Origin: Actinobacillus sp. GY-402
GTDB taxonomy: Bacteria; Pseudomonadota; Gammaproteobacteria; Enterobacterales; Pasteurellaceae
Assembly (NCBI RefSeq): GCF_014843355.1
Contig: NZ_CP062137.1
Span: 2,170,001-2,234,000 of the forward strand
Length of the DNA stretch: 64,000 nt
Reading direction: 5' to 3'
The notes beneath the pieces were generated by a model. The model had not been told where the DNA came from. It did not search any database and was given only the letters and a program-made list of their open reading frames with translations. Made by a program: the position numbers and the translations under genes. This document shows positions 9,005 to 19,561 of this stretch, in pieces. Positions within the stretch are counted from its first letter, which is position 1, and the number at the start of each line of letters is the position of its first letter.

Positions 9005-9017
9005 TTAGGTGGAATCT

Positions 9018-10025
9018 ATGGTGAATCAAGCTCCGATCAGCATTCTGGGCGCCGGTTCTTACGGCACGGCGCTGGCAATCAGTTTTTCCCGGAACGGTTA
9101 TCCCACCATATTGTGGGGACATAACCGAGCGGAATGTCGGCAGTTGCGCGAAGAACGGCAAAATCGCCGGTTTTTACCGGATATTGCGTTTCCCGAATCC
9201 TTAGTGATTGAGGCTGATCTGGAAAGTGCGGTCAAAAAATCGAAAGATTTATTGGTGGTGGTGCCCAGTCATGCTTTCGGTGAGGTGATTAAGCGGATTA
9301 AACCGTTTTTGCGTCCCGACAGTCGTATCGCTTGGGCAACCAAGGGCTTGGAGCGGGACAGCGGGCGCTTGCTGCAATCCGTAGTGGAAGAGGAATTGGG
9401 GAAGGCGCATCCGTTGGCCGTGTTGTCCGGTCCGACCTTTGCCAGGGAGTTAGCCGCCGGCATGCCGACGGCGATTGCTTTGGCGGCAAATGACGAACGC
9501 TTTGCCCGGGAATTTCAGGCGCGCATCCATTGCAGCAAGCATTTTCGGGTGTATCTCAATCGGGATATGATCGGCGTGCAGCTGGGCGGCGCGATTAAAA
9601 ACGTGATCGCCATTGCGGCGGGAATGGCGGACGGTCTGGGATTCGGCGCCAACGCGCGTACCGCCCTGATTACCCGCGGGCTGGTGGAAATTACCCGTTT
9701 GGGCGTATCATTGGGAGCGAATCCGAAAACTTTCACCGGCATGTCCGGCTTAGGGGATTTGGTGCTGACTTGTACCGATAACCAATCGCGCAATCGACGT
9801 TTCGGTATGATGCTGGGACAGGGAATTTCCGCGCAGGCGGCGATGGAGCAAATCGGGCAGGTGGTGGAAGGCTTTTACAACACCAAAGAAACCATGGCGT
9901 TGGCACAGCGCCAGGGCGTGGAAATGCCTATTACGGAACAGATTTATGCGGCCTTGTTCCACGGTAAAAATCCGCAGGAAATGGCGACCGCACTTTTACA
10001 GCGCGAACGTAAAGACGAATATTGA
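9018..10025 (+). CDS. gpsA: Glycerol-3-phosphate dehydrogenase [NAD(P)+]
   Basis: 335 residues from ATG 9018, preceded by taggtgga; a GTG three codons earlier lies inside that ribosome binding site and is less likely. Reduces DHAP to sn-glycerol-3-phosphate for phospholipid synthesis. The Rossmann motif [10 protein letters not shown] is at 11-20; the catalytic region around [13 protein letters not shown] is intact. It carries two uptake sequences inside the coding sequence (near 9224 and 9986). cysE follows after 9 bp. Confidence 0.95.
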   Translation: MVNQAPISILGAGSYGTALAISFSRNGYPTILWGHNRAECRQLREERQNRRFLPDIAFPESLVIEADLESAVKKSKDLLVVVPSHAFGEVIKRIKPFLRPDSRIAWATKGLERDSGRLLQSVVEEELGKAHPLAVLSGPTFARELAAGMPTAIALAANDERFAREFQARIHCSKHFRVYLNRDMIGVQLGGAIKNVIAIAAGMADGLGFGANARTALITRGLVEITRLGVSLGANPKTFTGMSGLGDLVLTCTDNQSRNRRFGMMLGQGISAQAAMEQIGQVVEGFYNTKETMALAQRQGVEMPITEQIYAALFHGKNPQEMATALLQRERKDEY

Positions 10026-10034
10026 GGAACCGAG

Positions 10035-10832
10035 ATGGCAATTAAAGTTTGGAAACAAATCCGGGAAGAAGCCCAATGTCTGGTGGATAAGGAACCCATG
10101 CTGGCGAGTTTTTTCCATTCGACCATTCTAAAACACAAACATTTGGGCGGTGCGCTGAGTTATATTCTGGCCAATAAACTGGCGACGGCAACCATGCCCG
10201 CCATTACCCTGCGTGAGATTATTGAAGACGCTTATGCGGCGAAACCCAGCATTATCGAAAGCGCCGCCTGCGATATTACCGCGGTTCGCCAGCGCGATCC
10301 GGCGGTGGATTTATGGTCTACGCCGTTACTCTATCTGAAAGGCTTTCATGCGTTACAAAGTTATCGCATTACCCATTATTTGTGGCAGGAAAACCGCCGT
10401 TCGCTGGCGATTTATCTGCAAAATCAGATTTCCGTAGCATTTGATGTGGATATTCATCCGGCGGCGCGTATCGGGTGCGGCATTATGTTTGACCACGCCA
10501 CCGGTATTGTGGTGGGAGAAACGGCGGTGATTGAAAACGACGTTTCCATTTTGCAGGGCGTTACATTAGGCGGCACCGGTAAAGAAACGGGCGATCGTCA
10601 TCCGAAAATCCGCGAAGGCGTGATGATCGGCGCCGGTGCGAAAATTCTGGGCAATATTGAAGTGGGCAAATACGCCAAAATCGGCGCCAATTCTGTGGTG
10701 TTACAGCCGATTCCCGAACATGCTACGGCAGCCGGCGTACCGGCGAGGATTATCAGTAAAGATCACGATTCCAAACCGGCGTTTGAAATGAATCAATACT
10801 TCATTGATGACGCCGCAATGCTGAATATTTAG
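10035..10832 (+). CDS. cysE: Serine O-acetyltransferase
   Basis: 265 residues. Transfers acetyl from acetyl-CoA to L-serine, giving O-acetylserine, the first step of cysteine synthesis. The N-terminal helical part (1-140) is followed by a left-handed beta helix of hexapeptide repeats; the catalytic histidines lie in FDHATGIVVGE and GDRHPKI. The C-terminal tail ends in MLNI; family tails ending in Ile bind cysteine synthase CysK, so complex formation is likely. Last gene of the yibN-secB-gpsA-cysE block. Confidence 0.96.
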   Translation: MAIKVWKQIREEAQCLVDKEPMLASFFHSTILKHKHLGGALSYILANKLATATMPAITLREIIEDAYAAKPSIIESAACDITAVRQRDPAVDLWSTPLLYLKGFHALQSYRITHYLWQENRRSLAIYLQNQISVAFDVDIHPAARIGCGIMFDHATGIVVGETAVIENDVSILQGVTLGGTGKETGDRHPKIREGVMIGAGAKILGNIEVGKYAKIGANSVVLQPIPEHATAAGVPARIISKDHDSKPAFEMNQYFIDDAAMLNI

Positions 10833-10854
10833 ACGAGATCATTTTATTTTGTCG

Positions 10855-10872
10855 GAGCGGGTTAACCCGCTC
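10855..10872 (+). terminator. Perfect 18-bp palindrome after cysE
   Basis: GAGCGGG, TTAA, CCCGCTC followed by TTCTTATTTG. Short T-rich tail; a modest terminator for cysE or part of the promoter region of the next gene. Confidence 0.5.
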
Positions 10873-10919
10873 TTCTTATTTGTGTGGTAAAATGCTCCCG
10901 TTTTTTGAGGAGAAAAAGC

Positions 10920-11630
10920 GTGACATTAGCAGATTACGTTGAGATCTTACAGGCGGAACATCGCATGGAGCGGGTTTATCCCTTTGAATTCGAAGGGAAG
11001 TCTTACTGGCTGAAACAGCCCGAGCATCCCCACGGCATTCAGCGTTTGCTCAAACCCTTTTCCCGGGCGGCGTTTCAGCGGGAAATTCAACGGATAAAAT
11101 GGTTGATCCTGCATAAAGCGCCGATTCCGCCGGTAAAAATCATCAATTCCCATTGTTTGGTGATGGAAGATGCGGGGCACAATGTGCGTTTCTGGCTGGA
11201 AAGCGATATTACGGCCGCACAAAAACAGCGGATTCTGGACGATTGCGCCAAAGCCCTGGCGAATTTGCATGAACACGGCATTGTTCACGGACGCCCTTTG
11301 CTGAAAGATATTTTGTGGCAGGACGGCAAAGTCTCCTTTATTGATTTCGAAGCGGTTTCCCATTCCCATAAGCTGATATGGCAGAAAATGCGTGACGCCT
11401 TATTGTTTATTTACGGAGTGTGCCGGGAAAAAACCACGCCCGCGCAGATTCAACGCACCATTGATACCTTTGTCTGTTACGAAGACAGCCGCGTGTGGCA
11501 TCACGCTTTGGCTTTGGTGAAAAAATATCGTTTTTTGTATTATCTCTTGCTGCCGTTTAAGCCTTTGGCGAAAACGGATTTGCTCGCTTTTTACGTGTTA
11601 TTTGAAACCTTGCTGACGAAGTTTCTGTAA
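10920..11630 (+). CDS. Kinase-fold protein (InaA/Kdo-kinase-like)
   Basis: 236 residues from a GTG at 10920 that has a strong ribosome binding site (gaggag, 10907-10912); an upstream ATG at 10884 lies before that site. Visible: a candidate N-lobe lysine in SYWLKQPE, a helix with FQREIQRIKWL, a catalytic-loop-like HGIVHGRPLLKDILW and a DFG-like IDFEAV. In ordinary kinases the loop reads H-x-D/HGD...N; here it is HGR...D, so it is either a divergent small-molecule or sugar kinase or a pseudokinase. It resembles the inner-core LPS kinase superfamily, but the substrate is unknown. Hydrophobic C-terminus (FLYYLLLPFKPL). Confidence 0.65.
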   Translation: MTLADYVEILQAEHRMERVYPFEFEGKSYWLKQPEHPHGIQRLLKPFSRAAFQREIQRIKWLILHKAPIPPVKIINSHCLVMEDAGHNVRFWLESDITAAQKQRILDDCAKALANLHEHGIVHGRPLLKDILWQDGKVSFIDFEAVSHSHKLIWQKMRDALLFIYGVCREKTTPAQIQRTIDTFVCYEDSRVWHHALALVKKYRFLYYLLLPFKPLAKTDLLAFYVLFETLLTKFL

Positions 11631-11649
11631 CGAATCGGCGCAATACGAA

Positions 11650-11759
11650 AAGTGCGGTCAAAAATTCTCTCGTTTTTTTATTTGCCATTCCCGGAAGGAT
11701 TCCTCTCAAAGCGTTGGCAAACGAAGTGCAAAAAACGATGATTTTTTTTGACCGCACTT
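11650..11759. terminator. Two facing uptake sequences between convergent genes
   Basis: AAGTGCGGT at 11650-11658 and its complement at 11751-11759 are about 90 bp apart. The right one also pairs with a degenerate copy (AAGTGCAAAAAA at 11724) to give a short stem ending in a T tract. Lies between the kinase-fold gene (+) and hemN (-). Confidence 0.5.
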
Positions 11760-11770
11760 TTATGTACGAA

Positions 11771-13138
11771 TTAAATAATACGCGAGAATTGTTGTCTGCG
11801 CGCCTGCTGACGCGAATAGGCGTCAAAGCACAGACAAATGTTGCGGATCAGCAAACGGCCTTTCGGTGAGACAACAATTCCGTGCGGTTTAATGTCCAGC
11901 AGGCCGTCTTCCGCCAGCGGTTTCAGTAGCGCCAAATCTTCGGCAAAATGTGTAGTAAAATCAATATGATATTGCCGTTCGACGGCGGCGTAATCCAATT
12001 TGAAGTTACAGATTAAAGCCTTAATCACATCCCGCCGCAGGCAGTCTTCTTGTGTTAAAGCGAGCCCTTTGTGCAGCGCAATGCCTTTTTCGTCCACATC
12101 GGCATAATATTGTTTTAATTCTTTTTGATTTTGCGCATAGCTGTCGCCCAACAGGCTGATGGCGGAGACGCCCAACCCCAGTAAATCGCATTCTTCCTGT
12201 GTGGTGTAACCTTGGAAGTTGCGATGCAGAACGCCGTTTTGTTGTGCGATGGCCAGTTCATCGTCCGGTTTGGCAAAGTGATCCATGCCGATAAATTTAT
12301 AGCCGGCGGCGCCTAAGGTTTCGATGGTGTTTTGCAAAATGCTCAGTTTGGTTTCCGGCGACGGCAAATCTTTGTCTTTGATTTTTACTTGGCCGGCGAA
12401 ACGGCTTGGTAAATGGGCGTAGTTGAACACGCTCAGGCGATCAGGATTCAGCTCGATGACTTTTTGTAAAGTGAACATAAAACTTTCCACTGTTTGGAAC
12501 GGCAAGCCGTAAATGAGATCCAGATTGGTGGATTGGAAGCCCAGTTCGCGCGCACGAATCAGTAAAGCGCGGATAAAATCTTCGTCCTGCTCGCGGTTGA
12601 CGGCTTTTTGCACTTCTTTATTGAAGTCCTGCACGCCCATACTGATGCGGTTGAAACCGATGCGACGTAAGTGATCCAACATGGATAATTCGATTTCGCG
12701 CGGGTCCATTTCAATGGAAATTTCGGCGTCGTCGGCAATGGTGAAATGGGTTTTTAGCATGTTCATCAGGCGGGCGGATTGGGTTTCGCTCAAATAAGTC
12801 GGCGTGCCGCCGCCCCAATGGATTTGGGTTGCCGTCCGGTTTTTGAATAAGGGCGCGCGGTTGCTGATTTCTTTTTCGAGAAAATCCAGATAAATATCCG
12901 CTTTATGCCGGTGGCGGGTAATCACCTTGTTGCAGCCGCAGAAATAGCAGAGTTTATGACAGAACGGAATATGCACGTAAAGGGATAACGGCCGCTCGGG
13001 ATAACGCGCCGCCGCCGTTTCGAAATCTTGTTCGCTGTAATTTTCATTAAATTCCAGCGCGGTTGGATAACTCGTATAACGAGGCCCGGATTGATTGTAT
13101 TTTTGAATCAGGGCGAGATCGAAAGTAATATCAGTCAT
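11771..13138 (-). CDS. hemN: Oxygen-independent coproporphyrinogen III oxidase
   Basis: 455 residues. Radical SAM enzyme that decarboxylates coproporphyrinogen III to protoporphyrinogen IX without oxygen, for anaerobic haem synthesis. The cluster cysteines are C60, C64 and C67, followed by C69 (CHKLCYFCGC); E. coli has the same pattern two residues later. SAM-binding GGGTPTYL follows. E. coli HemN has 457 residues. yihI lies upstream as in E. coli, with the DUF2489 gene in between. Confidence 0.96.
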   Translation of the reverse strand: MTDITFDLALIQKYNQSGPRYTSYPTALEFNENYSEQDFETAAARYPERPLSLYVHIPFCHKLCYFCGCNKVITRHRHKADIYLDFLEKEISNRAPLFKNRTATQIHWGGGTPTYLSETQSARLMNMLKTHFTIADDAEISIEMDPREIELSMLDHLRRIGFNRISMGVQDFNKEVQKAVNREQDEDFIRALLIRARELGFQSTNLDLIYGLPFQTVESFMFTLQKVIELNPDRLSVFNYAHLPSRFAGQVKIKDKDLPSPETKLSILQNTIETLGAAGYKFIGMDHFAKPDDELAIAQQNGVLHRNFQGYTTQEECDLLGLGVSAISLLGDSYAQNQKELKQYYADVDEKGIALHKGLALTQEDCLRRDVIKALICNFKLDYAAVERQYHIDFTTHFAEDLALLKPLAEDGLLDIKPHGIVVSPKGRLLIRNICLCFDAYSRQQARRQQFSRII

Positions 13139-13204
13139 ATCGTCAGATTAAATGTTAGGGTTGTCGAGTAGATAATCGTTGTCAAAAAGCGGCGTGGAGA
13201 AATC

Positions 13205-13639
13205 TTATTGTAATTCGTTTAACAAGGCTTTCGCTTCGGCTTTAATCGCTTCTTCCAGCTCGATTTCTTTGGTTTCGCGTTCGAGATCCAACTTCATACG
13301 CTCATTTTTCTTCAGCAATTTGCGATCTTCATGGGTCGGCATATCGCGCACCGTTTCGTAAAGTCGCCACATGGCGTCATATTCCGATAAGGTTTTCTGC
13401 CCGAGAGGCTCCAACAGCATTTTCAACCGAATCACGCCTTCCGAATGATTGCATTCACCCGCATGCATCGCGCGAGCAATAATCCGAACGCTTTCTTTTA
13501 AGCGCGCCGCGCGCGCCAGTCTGGCCTGTTCGTAAAGCCGTTTTTGTTTGCGTAATTGGGCGAAAAGATAAAGGGAATATCCCGCCATCGCCAGTAAAAT
13601 TGCAACGCCGATTACCAATAATACGCCGGTCATCATCAT
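13205..13639 (-). CDS. DUF2489-family membrane-anchored protein
   Basis: 144 residues. One N-terminal membrane helix (about 5-27), then a charged helical domain with a likely coiled coil near the C-terminus (KKNERMKLDLERETKEIELEE). Matches the pattern of the DUF2489 family of gamma-proteobacteria; function unknown. Its ATG overlaps the yihI stop codon (TAATG), so the two are translationally coupled. hemN follows after 66 bp. Confidence 0.75.
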   Translation of the reverse strand: MMMTGVLLVIGVAILLAMAGYSLYLFAQLRKQKRLYEQARLARAARLKESVRIIARAMHAGECNHSEGVIRLKMLLEPLGQKTLSEYDAMWRLYETVRDMPTHEDRKLLKKNERMKLDLERETKEIELEEAIKAEAKALLNELQ

Positions 13640-14214
13640 TAACGGAATTGGTTAATATTGATTTTCTCGAAGGTGCGAAGCAAATCGTCTTCGCTTTCTT
13701 CTTCATCGCTAATGCCCAATTCGTCCATTAATTGCGCAATGCGATCCAGACATTCGTCAACAAAAGCTTGATCCGCTTTACTGAGAATCTTCCCGGCATC
13801 CAGTTGATCCAACAAATTGTTCAGACATTCGTTATTTTCAAGCTGTTCCAACTCTAACATCGGATCAAGTGCGGGCGATTTTTCGTTCGTTTTTTCCGCT
13901 TGAATGAACTGACCTTTTTCCGGCTTGTTCACGAATTCCACCATCAACGGCACTTTTTTACGGCTGCCGATGCGCGGATCTTTCACCTCGATTTGCGAAC
14001 TTTTATCGGCATTTGCGGCGGCACTGTGGCGCGAACCGGAATTCAGGCCTTTATGCTTGCGTTTACGTTTTTCCTCGCGCGCTTTGGCATCCAATTCATA
14101 ACGGGTTAATTTCTTGCCGGGACGCGCTTTTACCGCACCGATTTCAGGTTTTTTATCGGCTTTGCGGGCCGGCATAATGTCGGTTAAACGACGGGATTTT
14201 TTCTGTCTGGACAT
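13639..14214 (-). CDS. yihI: Der GTPase-activating protein YihI
   Basis: 191 residues. The basic N-terminus with repeated K and R, the [14 protein letters not shown] block (about 90-103) and an acidic C-terminus ([12 protein letters not shown]) are the signature of YihI, which stimulates GTP hydrolysis by Der (EngA) and so modulates 50S ribosome assembly. Overlaps the next gene by one base (TAATG). E. coli also has yihI next to hemN. Confidence 0.88.
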   Translation of the reverse strand: MSRQKKSRRLTDIMPARKADKKPEIGAVKARPGKKLTRYELDAKAREEKRKRKHKGLNSGSRHSAAANADKSSQIEVKDPRIGSRKKVPLMVEFVNKPEKGQFIQAEKTNEKSPALDPMLELEQLENNECLNNLLDQLDAGKILSKADQAFVDECLDRIAQLMDELGISDEEESEDDLLRTFEKININQFR

Positions 14215-14310
14215 GATTTTTTCAGCTAAATTAAATTTCCCGCGATTGTATCACAAAACCGCAATGCTTGTTAGAATACTGTTAAATCTATTTTAATGAG
14301 GAAATTCCCG

Positions 14311-14778
14311 ATGAAAACCTTAAAACCCGGCGAAAACGCCCCGCACTTTACCTTGCCTAATCAGCACAACGAACCTGTTTCGTTAACCGATTTCCGGGGC
14401 AAAAAAGTGTTGATTTATTTCTATCCGAAAGCGCTCACGCCGGGCTGCACCGTTCAGGCCTGCGGGCTTCGCGACGCCAAGGCGGAGCTGGATAAATTAG
14501 GCGTTGTAATTCTGGGTATCAGCCCGGATTCTCCGAAGAAACTCGCTCAGTTTGAAGAAAAGAAAGCGTTGAATTTCACTTTGTTATCCGATGAAGACCA
14601 CCGAGTCGCCGACCAATTCGGCGTTTGGGGCGAAAAGAAATTTATGGGAAAAACTTACGACGGCATCCACCGTATCAGCTTTTTGATTGACGAAAACGGC
14701 GTCATCGAACAGGTTTTCACTAAATTCAAAACCGGCGAACATCATCAGGTGGTGTTGGATTATTTGACTAAAAAATAA
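14311..14778 (+). CDS. bcp: Thioredoxin-dependent thiol peroxidase Bcp
   Basis: 155 residues from ATG 14311, 9 nt after gagga; an ATG at 14296 precedes that site and is not used. Atypical 2-Cys peroxiredoxin: peroxidatic C46 and resolving C51 (TPGCTVQAC). Reduces hydrogen and organic peroxides with thioredoxin. Second peroxidase of the window besides the PGdx hybrid. Divergent from yihI; a palindromic USS pair ends it. Confidence 0.94.
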   Translation: MKTLKPGENAPHFTLPNQHNEPVSLTDFRGKKVLIYFYPKALTPGCTVQACGLRDAKAELDKLGVVILGISPDSPKKLAQFEEKKALNFTLLSDEDHRVADQFGVWGEKKFMGKTYDGIHRISFLIDENGVIEQVFTKFKTGEHHQVVLDYLTKK

Positions 14779-14785
14779 TGGAAAA

Positions 14786-14818
14786 TTTGACCGCACTTTT
14801 AAAAGTGCGGTCGATTTT
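14786..14818. terminator. Perfect USS palindrome between bcp and rhaM
   Basis: GACCGCACTTTT joined directly to AAAAGTGCGGTC (14789-14812), with T-rich flanks on both strands. Serves the convergent bcp (+) and rha operon (-). Confidence 0.8.
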
Positions 14819-14828
14819 TGAAGAGTTT

Positions 14829-15143
14829 TTAATCCAGATAAAATACCTGTTCGAGATCCTGTGAAATCGGACTGTTATCGGGATTTGAAGGCATAATATC
14901 TTTCATAAACGCCCACCATTTCTGACAAGCGGCGGTTTGTGCCACCGCATTCCAACGGGCTTCATCTTCGATTTCCACATAACCGAACAGCAAATTACGT
15001 TCTTTATCTAAAAAGATAGAGTAATGATGGCTGCCGTGAGCTTTTAATTCTTCTACCAATTCGGGAAAAATCTCATCGTGGCGTTTTTTATACTCCGCGT
15101 GGCAATCAGGATTAACCTGCATCACGAAACCTTTACGAATCAT
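14829..15143 (-). CDS. rhaM: L-rhamnose mutarotase
   Basis: 104 residues from the ATG at 15141-15143, which gives the family start [13 protein letters not shown] and the E. coli length; a longer frame reaches into fucO. Interconverts alpha and beta anomers of L-rhamnose so that the isomerase gets its preferred form. Active-site features of the family are seen: H33 and Y21-type aromatic positions and the WW pair in [20 protein letters not shown]. Last gene of the rhamnose operon, 10 bp after fucO. Confidence 0.94.
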   Translation of the reverse strand: MIRKGFVMQVNPDCHAEYKKRHDEIFPELVEELKAHGSHHYSIFLDKERNLLFGYVEIEDEARWNAVAQTAACQKWWAFMKDIMPSNPDNSPISQDLEQVFYLD

Positions 15144-15153
15144 AATGTTCTCC

Positions 15154-16305
15154 TTAATAAATGGCACGGTAGAGCCGCTCAATGTCTTCGACGGAAGTCG
15201 GTCTTGGATTACCGCCTGTACATACATCGGCAAAGGCGGCTTTAGCGAGTTCCGGAATATCTTCTTCTTTCACGCCCACTTCACGTAATGTAGCGGGAAT
15301 GCCGACATCCCGATTCAAGGATTTTACCGCTTCAACTGCCGCCATACGGGCTTCTTCAATACTGAGACGTTCAGCATTTTGCACGCCCATCGCTTTTGCA
15401 ATCGCGCGGAATTTTTCACCTGTGAAATCGGCATTATAGGCCATAATGTGCGGAAGTAATACGGCATTGGCGACACCGTGCGGTGTGCCGTAAAAAGCAC
15501 TCAAAGGATGAGCCATACCATGCACTAAACCTAAGCCTACATTGGAGAAACCCATACCGGCCACATATTGACCAAGTGCCATATCTTCCGTGCCTTGCTG
15601 TTCACCTTTAACCGAAGCACGTAATGAACGGGCGATAATTTCAATAGCTTTTAAGTGGAACATATCGGAAAGTTCCCATGCACTCAAAGTGGTGAAACCT
15701 TCAATGGCGTGTGTGAGCGCATCCACCCCGGTTGCCGCTTTCAGTGCGGGCGGCATACTTGCCATCATATCGCTGTCAATAATAGCAACGACCGGAATAG
15801 AATGCGGATCTACGCAAACGAATTTACGTTTGTTTTCTTCATCGGTGATGACATAGTTAATGGTGACTTCTGCCGCGGTTCCCGCTGTAGTCGGGATCGC
15901 AATAGTCGGTACGGCAGGTTTTTTCGTCGGTGCTGTGCCTTCAAGACTGCGGATGTCGGCAAATTCAGGATTGTTTGTGATAATCCCGATAGCCTTTGCC
16001 GTATCTTGCGGTGAACCGCCGCCGATAGAAATCATATAATCCGCGCCGCTGGCTTTAAATTTTGCCAGTCCTGCGTTTACGACATTCATGGTCGGATTCG
16101 GCAACACTTCATCAAAAATTTCATAATCAAGATCGGCTTGTTGCAAAAGTGCGGTCACTTTTTCCACTACTTTGAATTTGACTAATGCTTTATCCGTCAC
16201 AATTAAGGCTTTACGGAAACCTCGTTGTTGTACTTCGGTGACGATATTTCGGATCGCACCGGCACCGAAATAAGAGGTTTCATTTAAAATAAATCTGTTA
16301 GACAT
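15154..16305 (-). CDS. fucO: Lactaldehyde reductase (1,2-propanediol oxidoreductase)
   Basis: 383 residues, the same length as E. coli FucO and very similar along its whole length. Iron-containing group III alcohol dehydrogenase: GGGSPQD for NAD, and the metal-ligand region ALTHAIEG and [19 protein letters not shown] with its histidines. Reduces L-lactaldehyde, made by RhaD, to L-1,2-propanediol and so reoxidises NADH during anaerobic rhamnose use. In E. coli this gene belongs to the fucose regulon; here it sits inside the rhamnose operon between rhaT and rhaM. An uptake sequence lies inside it near 16146. Confidence 0.95.
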   Translation of the reverse strand: MSNRFILNETSYFGAGAIRNIVTEVQQRGFRKALIVTDKALVKFKVVEKVTALLQQADLDYEIFDEVLPNPTMNVVNAGLAKFKASGADYMISIGGGSPQDTAKAIGIITNNPEFADIRSLEGTAPTKKPAVPTIAIPTTAGTAAEVTINYVITDEENKRKFVCVDPHSIPVVAIIDSDMMASMPPALKAATGVDALTHAIEGFTTLSAWELSDMFHLKAIEIIARSLRASVKGEQQGTEDMALGQYVAGMGFSNVGLGLVHGMAHPLSAFYGTPHGVANAVLLPHIMAYNADFTGEKFRAIAKAMGVQNAERLSIEEARMAAVEAVKSLNRDVGIPATLREVGVKEEDIPELAKAAFADVCTGGNPRPTSVEDIERLYRAIY

Positions 16306-16324
16306 GATAACTCCTTGATTTTTA

Positions 16325-17359
16325 TTAATTTGCCATACCTAAACCAACGATATTCGCGGCTAACACAATCACTAAACAGCCGATACACAGTACTCGGGTT
16401 GGTTTTTTTCCCGTGTTTTTCCATTCGTGTAAAATCAAACCGACGATACCGCCGCAGAGCACATAGAAGCTCATATGTAACATCCAACTCATAAAGCCAT
16501 ATTCTGCCGGGATATTGGCATGTCCCCATGCATAGAAGAAGAACTGGAAGTACCACATAATGCCGCCAAGTGCTGAGAATAAAGCATTGCTAATAAGTAA
16601 GCCTTTTGCCACGCTCATATCGGCTTTGAATGAAAGTTCAGGACGGGTCATTAAACGGATAATACAGAAACCAAGGTTAATAATTGCACCGCCCCCCATG
16701 ATAACCACATAACTCGGTAAGGCGACATAAAGCGGATCCACGCCTATATTCGCTGCGGCTTCGTGCATTGGTGTGGCGGCACTCATGGCGAATGACATAC
16801 CGGCGGAAAAAATACCGCACATCACGGCGAGAGCAAGCCCTTTTTTCAAATTAAATTCTTCTGCGGTGACGCCGATGGCTTTTTCTTTTAACATGCCGGC
16901 ATAAGACACAATGGCGACACCGATGACGGCAACGATTACTCCTGTAATGGTCATTTGTCCGCCGCTACTTGCAAGCAATTCGCCGAAGCGGCCTTGAATA
17001 ATCGGGGTCATTAAAGTACCGATAATTAGGGTAATACCGATGGCGATACCAATTCCCATGGACATACCGAGATAGCGCATGGTTAAACCGTAACCGATAT
17101 TACCAATTCCCCACATCGCACCGAAGAGGAAAACCGGCAATAAAATATCGCTGCTAAAGGAAGAATAATACGCACCAAAATCAGGTAATAGCCAGTAGCT
17201 GATGCTCCAAGGTAGTAAAATCCAAGAGAAGATACCGGCTACCGCCCACATGGTTTCCCAAGACCAATTGCTGACTTTTTTCATCGGCGCGTAGAAACAG
17301 GCTGCGGAGGTTGCACCGACGAAATGCCAAAAGATACCAAGTAAAATTGAACCACCCAT
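16325..17359 (-). CDS. rhaT: L-rhamnose-proton symporter
   Basis: 344 residues, ten hydrophobic segments of the drug/metabolite-transporter type, E. coli RhaT having the same length. The N-terminus ([25 protein letters not shown]) is characteristic. Imports L-rhamnose with protons across the inner membrane. Within the operon, between rhaD (about 95 bp upstream, with an uptake sequence at 17403) and fucO. Confidence 0.95.
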   Translation of the reverse strand: MGGSILLGIFWHFVGATSAACFYAPMKKVSNWSWETMWAVAGIFSWILLPWSISYWLLPDFGAYYSSFSSDILLPVFLFGAMWGIGNIGYGLTMRYLGMSMGIGIAIGITLIIGTLMTPIIQGRFGELLASSGGQMTITGVIVAVIGVAIVSYAGMLKEKAIGVTAEEFNLKKGLALAVMCGIFSAGMSFAMSAATPMHEAAANIGVDPLYVALPSYVVIMGGGAIINLGFCIIRLMTRPELSFKADMSVAKGLLISNALFSALGGIMWYFQFFFYAWGHANIPAEYGFMSWMLHMSFYVLCGGIVGLILHEWKNTGKKPTRVLCIGCLVIVLAANIVGLGMAN

Positions 17360-17453
17360 AATGTGACTCCTGTAAATTGCTTAAAAAAACTTTTAATTTT
17401 CTGACCGCACTTTGCATAACGGCACAGCCCGTTATGAGCTGCGCCGTTCGTTC

Positions 17454-18272
17454 TCAAAGTACGCCTTCCATCGGTGTAACACCAAAACGTTGCGCTAATA
17501 ATTTGAATTCATCGGTTTGAATGGTTTGCCGTTTACCCCCCATGGATAACACTTTCACCAAAATTTCGGCGGATTTTTCTGCGGTATCAATCAAACCGAA
17601 CGCATCATCCAAGGTCGGCCCCGTACCAAACACACCGTGGAACGCCCAAAGAACTAACGGATGTTTCGCCATTTCTTTGGCCGTCGCGTAGCCGATTTCA
17701 TCTTTGCCCGGCGTCATCCAAGGTAAAATGCCCACACCGTCGGGGAATACCACCAGGCATTCCGTACTCATTTCCCAGAGTTCACGGGTAATCACTTTCG
17801 GATCCAGTTCAAGCACATAAGTCAACGCAATTAAGTTGGTGGCGTGGCAATGTATAATGACGCGATCTTTGCCTTCACCGACTTTCGTTCGCACAATGTG
17901 AGATTGTAAATGCGCGGGTAATTCGGATGTCGGTACGCCGCCGTTCACCAAGCCCCACATAATGTAGTAACCTTTACCTTGTTCATCCACTTTAATCACG
18001 GCTAAAGTATCGGCCGGATCAATAATGACATTGCGGAAGAATTTCCCCGAACCGGTCACGATGAAATATTGGTTGGCAAGTGCGGCGATATCTTGCGTAA
18101 TTTCCACATGACGAGGATTTTCCGCAAACTCACTCTGATAAGGCAGCACATCCTCTTCTAACAAACGTAAACTGACATTACCGCCGTTACGTTCATCCCA
18201 ACCCTTTAACCACATATCATTGGTGGCTTTAATCATGCCCTGCACAAACCAAGAATTAATAATGTGTTGCAT
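17454..18272 (-). CDS. rhaD: Rhamnulose-1-phosphate aldolase
   Basis: 272 residues, close to E. coli RhaD (274). Class II zinc aldolase of the AraD/FucA fold: splits L-rhamnulose-1-phosphate into DHAP and L-lactaldehyde. Zinc ligands are visible as H in IIHCHATNL and a later H in WAFHGVFG; the catalytic Glu lies in the [16 protein letters not shown] segment. 10 bp after rhaA, preceded by ggag. Confidence 0.95.
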   Translation of the reverse strand: MQHIINSWFVQGMIKATNDMWLKGWDERNGGNVSLRLLEEDVLPYQSEFAENPRHVEITQDIAALANQYFIVTGSGKFFRNVIIDPADTLAVIKVDEQGKGYYIMWGLVNGGVPTSELPAHLQSHIVRTKVGEGKDRVIIHCHATNLIALTYVLELDPKVITRELWEMSTECLVVFPDGVGILPWMTPGKDEIGYATAKEMAKHPLVLWAFHGVFGTGPTLDDAFGLIDTAEKSAEILVKVLSMGGKRQTIQTDEFKLLAQRFGVTPMEGVL

Positions 18273-18282
18273 GTTTAACTCC

Positions 18283-19536
18283 TTATGAACGTTGGCTTAA
18301 AACCGCTTTTTCATAATTACGTACTTCGTCTAACCAACGACGACCTACCGGCACGTTATAACGTTCACAATACATATCCCAAACGGCTTGCCATGGCAGT
18401 GATTTTTGTTCTTCCAGCAATGCTAAACGGCCGCTAAAGTCACGAGTATTTTCTAAATCGCGCAATTCTTGCGTCGGTTCGAGTAAAGCTCTCAACAACG
18501 CTTTTTGCATATTACGAGTCCCAATGACCCAAGCCGCAATGCGGTTGATGGAGGCGTCGAAGAAGTCTAAACCGATGTGTACGCGGTCAAATAATTGATT
18601 GCGGATAATTTCGCTTGCGATGGCTTGCGTTTCATCGTCAAGCAATACTACGTGATCGCTATCCCAACGTACCGGACGGCTGACGTGTAAAAGTAAATGT
18701 TGAATAAACGGCATGACGGCGGAAATTTTATCCGAGATTACTTCGGTCGGGTGGAAGTGTCCGGCGTCCAGACATAACGCCGTACCGCGGGAAACCGCAT
18801 AAGATGTATAGAATTCATTAGAGCCGACAGTATAAGATTCCACGCCGATACCGAATAATTTGCTTTCTACCGCATCTAAGTGATATTTCGGATCGATTTT
18901 TTCCGCGATGATTGCATCAAGGGCGTCAACTAAACGTTGGCGCGGAGCAAATTTATCCACAACTAAATCTTTACTGCCGTCCGGAATCCAAATGTTCATT
19001 ACGGAAGCTGTTCCCAGTTCTTTGCCGAAATATTCGGAAATTTTTCGACATGCCTTGCCGTGTTCAATCCAGAAATCACGAATTTCTTTGTTTGGGTGGC
19101 TTAATGTCGCTTCCGTACTTAACGGATGAGAAAAATAAGTTGGGTTAAAATCCAAGCCCATATTGTTAATTTTGGCCCAAGCTACCCAGTTCTCAAAGTG
19201 TTCGGGTTTAACTTCATTGCGATCCACTTTGTGATCGGCTTCTAAATAAGAAGCATGTAAATTTAACCGTTTTTTACCCGGAATCAAGGAAATCGCTTTA
19301 TCTAGGTCAGCGCGTAATTCTTGTGCTGTACGGGCTTTCCCCGGATAGTTACCGGTGGCTTGAATTCCGCCGCTTAATGCGCCGGCACCTTGTTCAAAAC
19401 CGCCGACATCATCGCCTTGCCAGCAATGCATGGAAATTGGTAATTTATCCAGCAGAGCAAGCGCTTGTTCTGTGTCTACACCAATATCGGCAAATTGTTT
19501 TTTTGCTAATTCATATGCTTGTTGTACGTTACTCAT
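18283..19536 (-). CDS. rhaA: L-rhamnose isomerase
   Basis: 417 residues from the ATG at 19534-19536 (family start [14 protein letters not shown]); an ATG 63 bp earlier lies at the end of rhaB and is not used. Isomerises L-rhamnose to L-rhamnulose. Family motifs: [13 protein letters not shown] near residue 34 and, later, the metal-binding [15 protein letters not shown] and [13 protein letters not shown]. coli RhaA has 419 residues. Second gene of the operon. Confidence 0.96.
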   Translation of the reverse strand: MSNVQQAYELAKKQFADIGVDTEQALALLDKLPISMHCWQGDDVGGFEQGAGALSGGIQATGNYPGKARTAQELRADLDKAISLIPGKKRLNLHASYLEADHKVDRNEVKPEHFENWVAWAKINNMGLDFNPTYFSHPLSTEATLSHPNKEIRDFWIEHGKACRKISEYFGKELGTASVMNIWIPDGSKDLVVDKFAPRQRLVDALDAIIAEKIDPKYHLDAVESKLFGIGVESYTVGSNEFYTSYAVSRGTALCLDAGHFHPTEVISDKISAVMPFIQHLLLHVSRPVRWDSDHVVLLDDETQAIASEIIRNQLFDRVHIGLDFFDASINRIAAWVIGTRNMQKALLRALLEPTQELRDLENTRDFSGRLALLEEQKSLPWQAVWDMYCERYNVPVGRRWLDEVRNYEKAVLSQRS

Positions 19537-19561
19537 GATCAATTTCCTTCTTCTAAGTGAA

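Noticed and set aside
9009-9017. GTG at 9009 as gpsA start
   Set aside because: The GTG is part of the ribosome binding site of the ATG at 9018, which gives the usual N-terminus.
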